From contig JNEM01013675.1 in assembly GCA_000697335.1 (NCBI GenBank), positions 27,621 through 91,620 of the forward strand: a stretch of 64,000 nucleotides of DNA, given 5' to 3'. Origin of the DNA: Conidiobolus incongruus B7586 (lineage: Eukaryota > Entomophthoromycota > Entomophthoromycetes > Entomophthorales > Conidiobolaceae). The notes under the pieces are model-generated. The model ran no database searches. It had not been told where the DNA came from and worked only from the letters and a program-made list of their open reading frames with translations. The position numbers and the translations under genes were made by a program. Below, piece after piece: positions 33,550 through 46,691 of the stretch (the stretch's first letter is position 1; every line of letters begins with the position of its first letter).

Positions 33550-35388
33550 ATGGATTTATCAGATTTTTTACCTAAAAAATTCAAAACTAACACCGATTCA
33601 AAAGATAAAAATGAAGAAAAGTTTAAAACAAAAACAATTAAAGAAACTGTTGATTTAAATGCTTTCTTCCCGACCGAGTTTGGTACAACTAAGCCTGAGA
33701 AAAATTATTATAAAAAGCAAAAAGATACGCATTCACAAGTTAATACTTACAGTCAGAAGGATTTAGAGGACAGAACTGCTAATAATAATAATATTCCGAA
33801 AGAAAATGAGAAAACGGAATTCCATTCTAATAATAATGAAGACAAGTCACCCATACATACCATTCAACCAGCCCAAAAGGAAGATGACTCTAACGTTGGT
33901 AATGATTACGAATCATCAGAAGAAGACTACAATCCTCTAGAGGATTTTGAACCCTTACCAATCACGCATACCGCCAAATTTTCGAGTGGGAATAAAGCAA
34001 TTTCAGCCATTTCTATAGATCCCTCAGGCTCGAGAATGATAGTAGGGGATTATGCCTACGATATGAAATTTTATGACTTTAATGGTATGGATCAAAATAT
34101 GAGACCTTTTAAAAGCATTGAACCTTCAGAAGGAAATCGCATTAAGGATTTGAAATTTTCACTTTCTGGTGGTCAAATTTTACTTGCTCCAGGAAATTCA
34201 CAAGCTAAATTGTTCGATAGAGATGGGAATGAAATTGAGCAATGTGTTAAAGGAGATATGTATCTTAGGGACTTGAAACTTACCAATGGTCATACGGGAG
34301 AACTAACATGCTGTCAATGGCATCCGACTGACCATTACACTTATTTAACGGCATCAGAAGATGGTACAGTTAGAATTTGGGAAGTAGGATCTCCAAGAAA
34401 GCAAAAGAATATAATTATTATTCGATCTGGGCCAAGAGCTCAGCGTACAGCTGTGACTACTGCTGCATTTTCTCAAGATGGAAAATACATCGCTGCTGCT
34501 TCCAGAGATGGTAGTCTCGCACTTTGGCCTAGTAAAGGCTCCTTCACTTCCCCTTCTCATAAATTAGCAACCGCCCATCAGCCGAATACAGATACAAGTC
34601 ATATCCTCTTTTCTCAAATGGAATACAACTTATATACTCGTGGAGGCGATGGTACTGTCAAGCTTTGGGATATTAGAAATTTTAAATCATCTGTCCTGTC
34701 AGTATCTAATCTTCCTAGTAATTATAATGAAACTAATCTAGCCTTCAGTCCCGATGAGAAACTCATTATCACTGGTACTTCTGGATTAAAGAGTGGTGAT
34801 TCAGGACGCCTCAACTTCCTTGACAAGACATCTCTAGAAATTGTCAAATCATATGAAGTGGGTTCAAGCAGCGTAATCAAGAGTTACTGGCATCCTACTC
34901 TAAATCAAATTGTTACGGGAAGTGGCGATGGATCCCTCGATATCTATTATGATCCTGTTCACAGTAAGAAAGGAGCTTTGCTTTGTGCCAATCGTAAACC
35001 TCGTAAAGTTCAAGTTGATGAAATATCTTACGATCCCTATATCATCACTCCAGACGATGACAAGGAAATCGTGGAACTTCCCAAGAAAGGAAAGACTAAG
35101 AAGAGAAGCGATCCCGTTGCATCCCATCGTCCAGATTTGCCTATCAATGGCCCTGGTCATTCAGGTCGTGTGGGCACTAATTATACCAACTTCATGATGA
35201 AGCATTTGATCAAGGATACAACCCGATTTGAAGATCCTAGAGAAGCAATTCTTAGACATGCCAAGGCCGCTGAGGAAGATCCATACTGGGTTGCTCCTGC
35301 ATATCAACAAACTCAACCTAAGCCTGTATTTAATGAAAATGAAGAAGAACAGGAAGAAGAGAAAAAACCTGTAGTTAGATCCAAATAA
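33550..35388 (+). CDS. WDR70: WDR70 WD40-repeat protein
   Basis: Single-exon 612-aa protein. WDR70 is a nuclear beta-propeller linked in yeast and animals to H2B ubiquitination and DNA end resection with the Cul4-type ligase. An acidic, lysine-rich N-terminus (1-140) precedes WD repeats with GHTGELTCCQWHP, ASEDGTVRIWEV, ASRDGSLALWP, GGDGTVKLWDIRNF and GSGDGSLDIYYDP. The C-terminal PREAILRHAKAAEEDPYWVAPAY block is nearly diagnostic for WDR70. The N-terminus carries two similar short motifs, DLSDFLPKKF (2-11) and DLNAFFPTEF (about 36-45). The tail is Glu/Lys-rich. Confidence 0.93.
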   Translation: MDLSDFLPKKFKTNTDSKDKNEEKFKTKTIKETVDLNAFFPTEFGTTKPEKNYYKKQKDTHSQVNTYSQKDLEDRTANNNNIPKENEKTEFHSNNNEDKSPIHTIQPAQKEDDSNVGNDYESSEEDYNPLEDFEPLPITHTAKFSSGNKAISAISIDPSGSRMIVGDYAYDMKFYDFNGMDQNMRPFKSIEPSEGNRIKDLKFSLSGGQILLAPGNSQAKLFDRDGNEIEQCVKGDMYLRDLKLTNGHTGELTCCQWHPTDHYTYLTASEDGTVRIWEVGSPRKQKNIIIIRSGPRAQRTAVTTAAFSQDGKYIAAASRDGSLALWPSKGSFTSPSHKLATAHQPNTDTSHILFSQMEYNLYTRGGDGTVKLWDIRNFKSSVLSVSNLPSNYNETNLAFSPDEKLIITGTSGLKSGDSGRLNFLDKTSLEIVKSYEVGSSSVIKSYWHPTLNQIVTGSGDGSLDIYYDPVHSKKGALLCANRKPRKVQVDEISYDPYIITPDDDKEIVELPKKGKTKKRSDPVASHRPDLPINGPGHSGRVGTNYTNFMMKHLIKDTTRFEDPREAILRHAKAAEEDPYWVAPAYQQTQPKPVFNENEEEQEEEKKPVVRSK

Positions 35389-38307
35389 TTTTGTAATATT
35401 CAATTTTGCTAAGTATAATATAGCCAACTCACATTTCATTTTAATCATTTGTTAGTAATATCAATGTCTTATTCTTTAATTTATTAAATTTCATTGTTAT
35501 ATTTCCTATCTATTACAATATCCTTTATTAATAGATTTTAATATTGTTGATCTGTTTGAATTAAAATTTGTTATAAACTATTTTTGTTCAATAAATAGGT
35601 CTAACTCTTAATTGATTAATGGTTAAGTTAATAGTATATTTAAATGATCCATTAAATATTTTATATTATTGTTAAATGATAATTTTTTTACAATATGCTT
35701 GTATTGAACATATTTAGATTAGTTAAATATATTATATTCTTCATCAAGGAGATTGGTAGTTGAATACTGATATTCGAATAGTTTTTATAATGGATATAAT
35801 ACTATCGACATTAACATTTGTTCAGTCTTATAATTAGTTTTAATTTATAATGAATTATTTTATTTTTGTTTGATGTAAAAGCTATTGAAAAATTATAATA
35901 TTGATAGAATATTAAACTATATAACCTTATGATAATTTTAATACAACCATTTTTTGAAAAATGGTATAATTGTTGATTTTATTAATCGCTGATAATATAT
36001 TTAGTGTATTTTATGTATTATTTATAAAACTTAAACAATAAATAGAAATTCAACATATTAATTTACTATACTTATCAAAAAAATCATATTGAACTAAATA
36101 TACATGAAAAGATAAATTTTAAAATTATTAATCTTAATGACAGTTGAATGTCCTAATAAACAATTAGAAAAGTGAAATATCTTTAATAAAACCCAAGCTG
36201 TTGATTAATTGTAAATATAATATATTTCTGAAACAAAATAATTTTACAATTTGATAATCAATTTCAGCTTTAAATATTGACTCATTCAAAGTGAATGATT
36301 AAGTAATTGATATATACATGTCAAAGGTGATTTAAGAATCAATTTATCACTTTATCATTTTATATTCACAAGATATAAGCAGTATCTATTCCCATTTATT
36401 AAGTTATAACTCGAAATCAAAGCATATTAGAATATTTATATTTGGATCAATATATCATAGTTCAGTATAATTTTTTGTTTCCATTAAACAAAAGATAATT
36501 TTAAACTTTAAACTAATTGAAAGTTGTAAACAACTCGAGAAATATTAATGAATATCCGTATAAATATATACACATATATTACATGGATTTCGTCAATTGA
36601 ATAAGAGTACATATTTTTATAGCATATTACTTAATCAGTTCATCAATTTAAGAATAATTACTAATAATTTCAAAAACTGATGTGATTTTAATAGATTAGT
36701 CAATTATTGTGCTGATTTTTTAAATCAACAAATTCGGAGAAATATTATTATTATTTCTGTGATTTCGATATTTAATTTTCAGTGGCATTAGCTTTTAAAT
36801 ATAAATTAAGTATGACAACAGCATATTCATGAATATTGATGGGTAAGTATGATAATATTATAAATAAAATGACTTTATTGTCATATATCTGGATGATATT
36901 TTAGTTCGGGTTAATACATTATTTTTCACTTTTACTCTCAAATTTATTACTAAAAATTCAACCAAATCAAACAATTGGGATGTTTATAATATGTAAAAAC
37001 AAATTTAATATAAATCAATAAGACATAATATCGTATTTATGTATATAACATATTTTTCTGAATAAGTTGTTAATTCAACAAAATTAAACATATTACAAAA
37101 TTCTAAAAGTCAAACAACAGATTGAATATATAGCATTAAATAGATTATAAAGTAAACTTTTTTGAAGTATTAAAATCAACTAACTACATCAAATTTAATT
37201 ATATTTTACATTAATCTAAGTACACTTATTTATATTATGATTTATATATGCTGTAAATGTAAATGATTGGAAAATTTTGAAACTAATCGTCTTTAATATG
37301 TAAACAAGGTGATTAAATTGACTCAAAATTCTCACAATATGGTTTAAAGAGGTGAGTTGATTGCTAAATCATTAGATAATAAATTAATAAAGGGAGAAAG
37401 AAAATGAAGTGGAAAACTGTGTTATCGAAACTGATATAACGTTAGTCAGTATAACTTAAATGTCAGACCTGGATAGTAATTAAATTTAAATCAAATAGTT
37501 CCATTTAAATTGTTCCACATTAACTGATGATAGGTTGAAGTTAAGATAGATCAGATGACTAGTCTTTTTTCTCATAATTTTCAAGAAATTATTAATTCCA
37601 TTACTTGGTCGAGTATCAAACTTCGTAAAATAAGGTGAATTTGAGAAATATCCTTGATAAAATTTGATTTGTAATTTTTTCATCATTTCCAGGATTGGCG
37701 ATAGTAGTTTAAACTTGAATTTTTATCAATTTAGCAAAAATACTGTTGGATGAATTGTTTTGACTTTAGCTGAATTAGCCAATAAACGTAACACAAAAAG
37801 TCTACACTATCAAATGATAATGCGGTCCAATTACAACACTTCAAACTTACAGCTGTCCAATCAAATATTAGAATGATTCGATTTGATTTTTTAGAGAGAA
37901 GGGGAGTTAGACTAATTTTGGTAAAAATTAATACCCAAATCAAAGAACCTAGAAATGAGGTATTGCAAAACTAGCTGAATTAAATATATGAGTGACATTT
38001 ACTGTGATCAAATATTAAAGGGATAATAAATAAATTAATATAAATAGTAATAAAATCTCGAAATATAGTTCAACTGTCAATTGCGCAAAAATATAATAAT
38101 ATATTTAATTTGTTATTGTATTATAACCTTTCACCGATATTGTTTTATATTCCTAAGCCGTATTAAGCAACTTACGCGGGGAATTTCCACTAATTTTTTA
38201 TTGCTGTATTTTTATTAAAGTTGCTTATATTCTTAAAAACGTTAAAAACAAAATATTTACATTGTTTAATACTTTTTGCTTAAAATATATATCAAATTTT
38301 GTAAAGT
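35389..38307. other. 2.9-kb AT-rich intergenic DNA
   Basis: No supportable gene. Near 37480-37950 two adjacent minus-strand open frames (66 and 70 codons) occur in slightly GC-richer sequence; neither resembles a known family and they are more likely part of the upstream region of the DENN gene. Confidence 0.55.
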
Positions 38308-40404
38308 ATGACAACAGCTACTACTACTATGCCTTTATTTCGAAGTAATTCGGGTTTTACTGGGATCAAAGATAGTCGCATTAAGGCCAAAAGTCAAATT
38401 GATATCGATATCACCAGCCCTACTATTCATAATATCACCTCTATGCCATGCTCACCATTGAATATTTACACAAATGACTCTCAAGATAGCCAAGACTCGG
38501 ACAGTTTAAGCTCTTCTGATTATGCATCGGCTCGATCCAGTCCTGCAATCACACCGTTAGAATTTGAGAAGGAAGATTATTTCTCCAATTTAGAATTCAC
38601 CCCGGAGCAGTTAAAGAGCTTACACCGTTGGTGCTTTGCATTTTGTGTAGTTCGCTTTGACTTAGAGACGGGTCAAGCTATTGATAAAATTTATCCACCT
38701 TTCTCCTTTAGTGAGAGTGAGAAGAAAAATATTTGTTTTTCCGCTTTTCCAGATACTAGAGTTTTTGAAAGTGGCGATATGGTTTATCAGTTCCGTATTA
38801 GACACTCTAATAGCTCTAACCAAGCTAAGACAGATGGGTTTTATTATGCATATACTTATTTCAAACAAAAGAGAGATTCCAGAATTAAAAGAGGCTATTA
38901 TCAGGTAAATACGTAGCTCTGATTTTATCTATTTTTCTCTTTTTTTAACGCTAAAAATTAATAGAAATCATTGGTTTTGATTACACCACTTCCTTTTTCT
39001 ACAACAGTCGGATTATTTACATCGATTATCAGAACTGTTGGTGCTAAATACTTTGAGTTGGATTATAAACAAACTGATGCCAACACTCCTAATCGCACTG
39101 CTGACATCTATCTCGACTCAGTATTAAGAAATATAGCTCAATGGTCCAATCCTGAATTCGCTAAAAATCTGGAACTTCCCTTATCTGGAAAAGTCTTAAG
39201 GGTTGAAATGCCTGACTCTAATAAACCATCTCTTCAATTATTGGAAACAAGCCAATTGACAACCAACTCCTGTGAAGTTAGCGGTCAAGTTGAAATGGAT
39301 ATTCCAATTATGGCATCTGTACCCGATATCGGATCGCCTGGATTGCTTTTCTACTGGTGGGATAAACTTGAAGAACTTTGGTCTATTTGGGAGCTTATGT
39401 TACTTGGAGAGCCTTTGGTAGTTATGGGTCCGGATCCATCCACCTGTTCGCAAGTGATTACTGAGCTTTTAGATCTCATTAAACCTATTCCTTACTGCGG
39501 AGATTTTAGACCTTATGTTACCATTCAAGATCCAGATTTTAAGAGCTTTGCATCAAAAAACCGAGTGCCACCCAACACTATTATTGGAGTTACCAATCCT
39601 CATTTCTCTGATGCTTTAGCCCATTGGCCCCATTGGATTCAAGTTGGCACTGGTCAACCTACCGTCTCTAACGGATCTAAACGCCATCGTCATCGTGTCA
39701 ATCACTCTAATCCATTTGCTGCTTTCAATACTACCTCCCGCAGTACCACACCCAATGGAGGATTGAAGCAAGGCATTTACACTTCTAGAAAATCCTGTCT
39801 TATTCACGACTCTACTACAATTCGCAATTTGACATCTGCTCTCCTTCAGGGTGATCGATCTGCTACAGTTTTAAATAATAGACTCAGACGCTATTTTGGC
39901 GAGTTAACTCAAAAATTCTTACTGCCTTTAAATCGCTACATGACAACACTTTTCCCTAGTCATACCGAATGGACTCTGAACGGCCCAATGCCCATTATGA
40001 AGCCATTTAAACCTGACGATTTTCTCAAATCATTAACCAGCCATACTAAAACCCTTGTATCATCAAAATCAGATTGGAATATTGAATTGTACAAGCAATT
40101 TTTAAGATCTGGCAATTTTGCTACTTGGCTACACCAGACTCTCGAGTCTTCCGAACTCCAACTGAAACTTCGCTATGTTCAGCACCTATGCACTGTCGAT
40201 GTATCTGGTTGGGTTAAGAAGAAACAAGAAATCGAAATTGTCGATGTGATTATGAAACTTAAAGAGCGTTTGGACGAGATTAAAAAATCCCCTTATCATT
40301 CTCACCCCAGTTCCAACAGTTCATCAAGTTGTGTTGTTCAACTTCAAAGTCAATTGGACAAATTAGTATCCTATCTCCCCAGCGATCTCCAAGGATTCCT
40401 TTAA
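38308..40404 (+). CDS. DENND6-type DENN domain protein (Rab GEF)
   Basis: Two exons, 38308-38904 and 38965-40404, 678 aa (human DENND6A 608). DENND6/FAM116 proteins are exchange factors, reported for Rab14 in recycling and adhesion traffic. A Ser/Asp-rich N-terminus (1-100) is followed by the upstream DENN part HRWCFAFCVVRFDLETGQAIDKIYPP, then FSAFPDTRVFESGD, FRIRHS and RGYYQKSLVLITPLPF, where the intron falls between Gln and Lys. The core DENN contains FYWWDKLEELWSIWELMLLGEPLVVMGPDP and ALAHWPHWIQVG. The downstream part has LNRYMTTLFPS and a helical C-terminus. The splice exactly restores the human-like RGYFQKSLVL block. A short insertion rich in His/Arg/Ser (about residues 405-440) is not in the animal protein. 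Confidence 0.92.
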
Positions 40405-43400
40405 AAACATTGTATATTATTTAGTATATATACTTCATTATTCTAAGCATCATTTCAAAAATTATAATAATATTTAATCATACCTTAATAATATAATACT
40501 AATCTAATTTAATTTTAAATAAAATTTCTGAGCCAGTCTCTATATTGTAAATTCAATTTATAAAATGTATTATTATATTCTTTTTGTATATTATCAAGTT
40601 ATTCTATCATGCTATAACTAAACTATATTAAAATAATTAAAAATGAAGAAAAATATTTTGATCAATAATTACTTTTTACATTTATTAATAACCATTCAAT
40701 TAAAATGAATATAAAAGAGAATAAACGTTTCCCAATGATCACTGTTTTAGTGATTGATCCTTTAGCAATCATTTGCTTTGTGCGTGAAATAGCAAATTTA
40801 TCTTCTGCAAAATTAGTCAATTTAGTCTTTTCAATGTTAGTATTCTCTATCTATTAAATCAAATGGCATAAATATAATAATAAAATAACATAATATTGTA
40901 TTTTAACTACCGATATATGATCTCACAATTTAACTTTTGAAAGGAATGTCCTATTGAGGTCAGAAGCTATAGTAAGTAACTTTGGAGGATAGAATAAAAT
41001 GTATACTGATCCAATATAATTGATTAAACTACAAAGAATTTAATCAATCAAAAATCATTTGTTATCCTAAATATCGACTATATTAACATTCAATTATATG
41101 ATTCGTTTAGATATTAGTTCTGACAATATGAATCATTTTTACTTGAAATTCTACTTGACAATCTCCATTACTTTTAATAAATTAGTGTAATGTAAATTGG
41201 TAAACATTGTTTATTATTTTAACTATTTAATTAGTTGATTACTACTCAAGGACCTATAATAGTGTCAAAATCGTTAAACTGATTTAAATGATCGATAATT
41301 TATTAAACCAACTCTATTAATCATTAATTATTTTATTTCTCTATTCATTATTTAAAGCCTTGTATAGGCATATATTATATATGTATCTATTATGGGATGA
41401 AATCTTAGAATTACAAGTAATTTGTTGAGAAACTTGTAACTAGGCAATATATTGAATATTATTATTATACTAATAAGAGAGTTATTGGTCGTTAAGTAAA
41501 ACTGTATAAGTTTGAATAAAAATTCGTGTCCTAATCTGAATTTATGGAAAAACTTCAATTACGAATTTGAAAAATAAACACAAGTATTAGCAACTAAAAA
41601 TATTGAAATATCTTAATATTATTTTGAATTTTTAAAATATTAATTATACATTGTATAGATCATTTTATACAACCACTTTCAAAGTTTGAAATATTATATT
41701 ATTTAATGACTAATTTTTAATATATGTAGTAATGTGGAGTGATTAATTTGTTTAATCTAGCATAATAAAACTATTATTATCAATATATTTATTAGTAAAT
41801 TATAATAACTGTAGATTAACTCATATACAGGTTGAATATTAAAGAATAGCAGTGATTAATATTTAGTAAATCCAGAGAATGACTGGACAATAATTATTAA
41901 AAAATAAAGAGAAATGATTTTTAGCCTAGGTATAGATATATAGATTTCAGCAATTGAGATATCTTTTATTATTTTCTAGTTATAAGGATTTGTATAAAGA
42001 TTCTTTAAGAATTAATTCATCCGTTCTAGTATCATTTGGCTTAATTTCTGATAATTTTGTCATTGCATTCCTTTAATGATACTCGCTATCTAATATAAAA
42101 ATGAAATTAATTATAGGACAACACCAAATTTTTCATTACTATTTAAAATAGACTGGTTTTTGGGATTATTTTACAATAAATAAATATTAATAATTTTTAA
42201 CAATATTTTGATTTTCAGTTTAACTAAATCCAAATCACACAAAAATACCAATCTTTGGCGCAAAATCATTTAGTCTAAGTGTTAATGGAATTAACCAAAT
42301 TTACCATGTTTTCATTTTGTAAAACTTATCAATATAATATTGTTGAATTATGTAATAATGAAATCATAGAGTTTAGTTTCAGAATTTTTCACTCTCATTC
42401 AAATTAAAATTCAAGCTTTATTGATATTTTTAAATTTAGTATGAAATAAAAGCTTTTGTTAGTGTAATTATAAATTTTAAAATATAAAACTTTCATAATC
42501 TTTATTGATATAATATTTTTAAATTAAATTATGTATTATATAAATTTATTTAATATAAAAAATCAATATTCCAACATTTTCTGTAAAAAATATTTAAATA
42601 CTTTAACTCAACACAATTATTTCATCTAATAACTCAATTTTTGTATGTTTAATCAAGTATCAGTAACGATGTCTTTTTTAATTGTTGATGACATTAACTC
42701 ATTCTACTTATCAAATCTCTATATTATCTTGTATTAATTGTATTCCATAAAACATTATATTTGTCAATGCCACAAAAATATAATTCATCATATGTTTCTA
42801 TTAACGTCATTTAAAAATATTACTGTTTCAAAAAAATTCATTATTCAATATTCATTATAATGTCCCAAATTTATTATATTTGAATATGAGTCATTTGTAA
42901 TTTATAGCGTTGTCATATATCTAAGTGTAATAACTATTCATTTAAGGTAAAATTAAATGAATTCTTATTGTAATCTATTCCAATACGTATCTATAATTTA
43001 TAATAATCTCAGCGAAAAACTACTTATATTTCATTAATATCTTTGCAAATTGAGAAATACAACCATTTAAAAAGATTTTTACATTCATAATATTCATTTG
43101 ATAATATCTATTATGAAAGCTACTACATATGAATAATATTTGTTTAATAATTATTTAAATGGTATAGAGAAAAATTATATATAAATATTATTTTAACGAA
43201 AAATATGAAATATACACAAATATTAAATCCAACGAATAATTCCTAATTAACTATTTTGGGGGTTATAAAGATGACGAAATATAAAGTAGGTGATTTGAAT
43301 TGAAAAGGATATTGTTTTAGAAATAAAATACAAGATTAAATATAAATAATATATTATTCTCAACTCATATCAATTGATAATTAAGATTTTATAAGTATCA

Positions 43401-43574
43401 TTTCAATTAATTTATAAATTATATTGATATTAAGCTCTACTTTTAAAGATTTAAATTCATAACTGAAGTTTCATATGCAAAATTAATTCAATTATCATTC
43501 AATCATAAATCATTTAATTAATGAGATAAAATTCTTAAATCATCACTCTTTCTCAATTAAATGAATGAATCAAA
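40405..43574. other. 3.2-kb intergenic DNA with traces of a possible small gene
   Basis: Mostly AT-rich. A minus-strand stretch at about 40662-41207 looks partly coding and is listed separately. A further 27-codon minus-strand frame at 41980-42063 has coding-like composition but no acceptable exon structure. The rest shows nothing. Confidence 0.5.
40662..41207 (-). CDS. Possible small spliced gene, unknown function
   Basis: Tentative three-exon model: 41155-41207, 40935-41028, 40662-40850, giving 111 aa. GC rises well above the surrounding intergenic level in the last two exons, and the last exon is open for more than 60 codons with ordinary codon use (for example SRTKQMIAKGSITKTVIIGKR). All junctions are GT/AG and frame-consistent, but I selected them by eye and with many AT-rich alternatives such a fit can be fortuitous. 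The middle exon would code LINYIGSVYILFYPPKLL, possibly one membrane helix. No family recognised. It is convergent with the DENN gene. Confidence 0.25.
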
Positions 43575-45092
43575 ATGATAAAAATAATAAATAATTCCAT
43601 TAAACCTATTAATATATACTATATTCAAACGAGACTGCATCATAATACTACTAAAATCGTTATTGAACAAACTTCAAAGAAATTTTTCAAAAATCATTTG
43701 AGTCAATTTGAGATTGACACGAGTAATGACTTACAAGTAAATCGAATACAAAAAGAAAACAAAATGAAAAATGTAACAATTACAAATCGGTGGCACAACT
43801 TAAAAAATGAATTTCGATCTAAATTTATCACTACTTTTTTACCTAAAGACTTTCCAAACTCTGTAGCTTCAGGGTATTGGCCATTTACAAAGTATCAATT
43901 TTTGTCCAATGTAGCGGGTACTGTAACTGGTGTACTCTCAATGCAGAGTTTGTTATTCGCTGTGGGTTTGGGTAATGGATCCATACCTGTAAATAATATT
44001 TCTTATATTTTTTAAAGTGAATATAATTTTAATCAGTATTTAGATGGCTGCTGCTCTAAATTGGATTATTAAAGACGGACTTGGACAGCTTGGAGGTGTA
44101 ATTTATGCCAGCCGAATGGGAGGTCGATTCGACAGTGAGCCAAAGCGTCATCGATTTATTAGTTCTGTAGTGATGCAAGTTTCTTACTTGATGGAAGTGT
44201 TCTCGCCACTCGTACCTCACCTATTTCTTCCCCTTGCTTCAGTTTCTAACATATTTAAAAATATTTCATGGTTAGCTAACTCTGCGACGAGAGCTCCTAT
44301 GAACCAGAGTTTTGCTTTGCATAACAAGTAATAATGATTGAATCGCTCTATTGCCGATATGACGCTGATTTAATTTGTTTTAGTTTAGGAGATATTACTG
44401 GTAAATCTGGCTCTCAAACTACTGCTGCTTCAGTCATTGGGACTGCAATCGGGGTTGGAGTATCATCATTAACTGGAGGGGAGCTGGTTAAAGTATTTAT
44501 AGCATTTATACCCTTCTGCTATCTGTCACTGCACTGGACCTATCTCTCTAACAATGCTGTAATCACCAAGAATTTAAATCCCCAAAGAATTGAAATTATC
44601 CTTAATCACTATTTCGAAAAGCAACGTCCTATCAATACGCAAAGACCATTTAATGATACTCTCAAATTACTCACCCCAAAGCAAGTCTCTCACACCGAAA
44701 CTTTTGTCTTTCCCTTCAAAACTAAATTCAAATATCCTATTATAATTAATACCGATGTTAACGAATTTATCTTTACCGATACCGAATTACTTGCAAAACT
44801 ACAACGATCTCTCCAAAATCATGACCACTATCTAGTCCATCTCAAAAACGACAAAATTTATTTATGGTACATTGACACCCCATCCAGCTGTCACACGCTC
44901 CAAGGCTACTTCCATGCAGCTTGGATCAATTATCAACTCTCTCAAGATTCTTCAAGTCAATCATCTGACTTAGAATTAGATCCTGAGGAATTTGAATGCT
45001 TTTACGAAAAGTTAAAGGAAGTGGGATGGGATACAAACCACTTACATTTAACTCAAATTAAAAGACATATAAAATCAATTATTAAAAATTAA
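43575..45092 (+). CDS. RUS1-family (DUF647) protein
   Basis: Three exons: 43575-43988, 44044-44327, 44384-45092, 468 aa. The family (plant ROOT UV-B SENSITIVE, animal RUSF1/C16orf58) is widespread but biochemically unclear; plant members act in UV-B responses and vitamin B6-linked growth. Diagnostic blocks: TTFLPKDFPNSVASGYWPFTKYQFL, NWIIKDGLGQLGGVIYASRMGGRFDSEPKRHRF-type core (FDSEPKRHRF), ANSATRAPMNQSFALHNNLGDITGKSGSQ and LSLHWTYLSNNAVITKNLN. The basic N-terminus (KPINIYYIQTRLHHNTTK) could direct it to mitochondria, an inference only. Two tiny upstream ORFs start at 43561 and 43565; the first ends in a TGA overlapping this ATG. Confidence 0.93.
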
Positions 45093-45305
45093 AAGTACAA
45101 AATAAATATTTAATAATCAAATAAATTTTTAGTTTAATTATTTTAATATTTGAGTGTCCACAATTTCGTTAGAGTTTAAAATCAAGTCAATTTTCTATCC
45201 CACAATTTAAAAATTGTTAATCTATCAACACTATTGAACATAAAATATCGTTGACAAAAAATTCAAATTAATTATCATTATATTTTAATAATAATCATTC
45301 TAAAA

Positions 45306-46204
45306 ATGTTAGATATCAAACAAGTAATATATAGAATATTAATTATTAATAATAAAATAACAATATTTATTAAATAGACTAAAAAAGCTATCAAAGCATT
45401 AGTCACCTATCTCAAAGAAAAGAAAGAAGACGATAACAATTTATTAAATGAAAATCAGATCATTTTAATTAATTTAACGTTAAATAAAATTAATTTGAAA
45501 CCTAAAGCTCCCACTTTTGTGTATGTTATTATTCACTAATTTTATAATATACATAATTACTAATTTGATCTGTGTTTTAGTGCTTTACCTCATTTAATCT
45601 TACCTGAAGACTCTACAGTTTGTTTAATTGTCAAAGATAAAGCTAATATTGAAGAGCGTTTGGCAAATGACAACATTAAATCAATCAACGAGGTAAATTT
45701 AAAATAGTAGTATATTTACTATAATTATTAAATAATTTATGAAATAGGTTATTGGCTTTGACGATTTGAAATCCAGTTACAAGTCATACGAATTAAAGAG
45801 ACAATTAAAGAATCGTTATGATATATTTTTATGTGAAGAAAAGTTAATTCCTCTATTACCTACTTATTTGGGCAAGAAATTCTTTGAATCTAAAAAGTAA
45901 TCAATTAGTTTATATTTCATCATATAAATTTTTTTAACCATATTACAGATTACCTATTCCTGTCAAATTGGCTGGCAAATTAGGCGAAAAGATCGACAAA
46001 GCTATCAAAACTTGCTCCGTCTACTATCCCACAGGAACCAGCGTCAGTTACAAGGTTGGTAACTCTGAATCAACCGAATCCGAATTAATCGATAATATCG
46101 AAACTCTCTTCAAAAAATTACCCTCCATTATCCCCGGCGGTTGGGACACTATCGAAAGTGTCGGTATAAAATCTACCAAGTCTCCTAATCTTCCCATTCA
46201 ATAG
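45306..46204 (+). CDS. Ribosomal L1-domain nucleolar protein (RSL1D1/Utp30-like)
   Basis: Five exons: 45306-45323, 45378-45520, 45581-45692, 45748-45896, 45949-46204; 225 aa. The protein has an L1-fold like yeast Utp30/Cic1 and human RSL1D1, which act in nucleolar ribosome biogenesis. Visible markers: MLDIKQTKKAIKALVTYL at the N-terminus, LPHLILPEDSTVCLIVKD, YDIFLCEEKLIPLLPTYLGKKFF, and LPIPVKL with a C-terminal LFKKLPSIIPGGWDTIESVGIKSTKS, which matches the L1 C-terminal strand and helix. The first exon (six codons) is short but completes the LDxKQ family start. It follows the RUS1-family gene by 213 bp on the same strand. Confidence 0.85.
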
Positions 46205-46691
46205 ATCATACTATATATACAATAATTCATGCGACAATTTAGCTTGTTGCCTTTTTACATAGATGATTATTAAAAATAGTTCATTAATAATAAAAATTTT
46301 TATTTTAATTTTATGGATTATAATATTTATGTATTATTTTACTTGAAATTTACCTTTTACATTGCCATTTCGTCACTGAATAGACTTTAATCAATATTGA
46401 ATTTTATTTTAAAAAAAATGCACTTAAATATTTGATTTAAAATAGTTAAATATTTAATTATTATTTCAATAAAAAAAAATAAAATTTTTTTAAACAATTT
46501 TTCAAATATTTAAAACGTTCAATTTTCAGTTTAATTTCATCTAGTTTATAATTGTGAATTGATATATTAAACTAAAATGTTTTTAATAAAATTAAAACAT
46601 ATAATTTGATAAATATGTAATACAAATTGGGAATCAGTGTTATACAAATAATAAATACTATATGTAGAAAAAAGGTATTTATAATTTTTAA

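Noticed and set aside
37486-37943. Two adjacent minus-strand open frames (66 and 70 codons)
   Set aside because: No joining splice pattern, no recognisable motif; taken as upstream region of the DENN gene.
41352-41558. 68-codon minus-strand open frame
   Set aside because: Hydrophobic AT-type composition with no homology; no link to the possible small gene nearby.
41980-42063. 27-codon minus-strand frame with coding-like composition (MTKLSEIKPNDTRTDELI...)
   Set aside because: Too short, and no acceptor or upstream exon keeps the frame.
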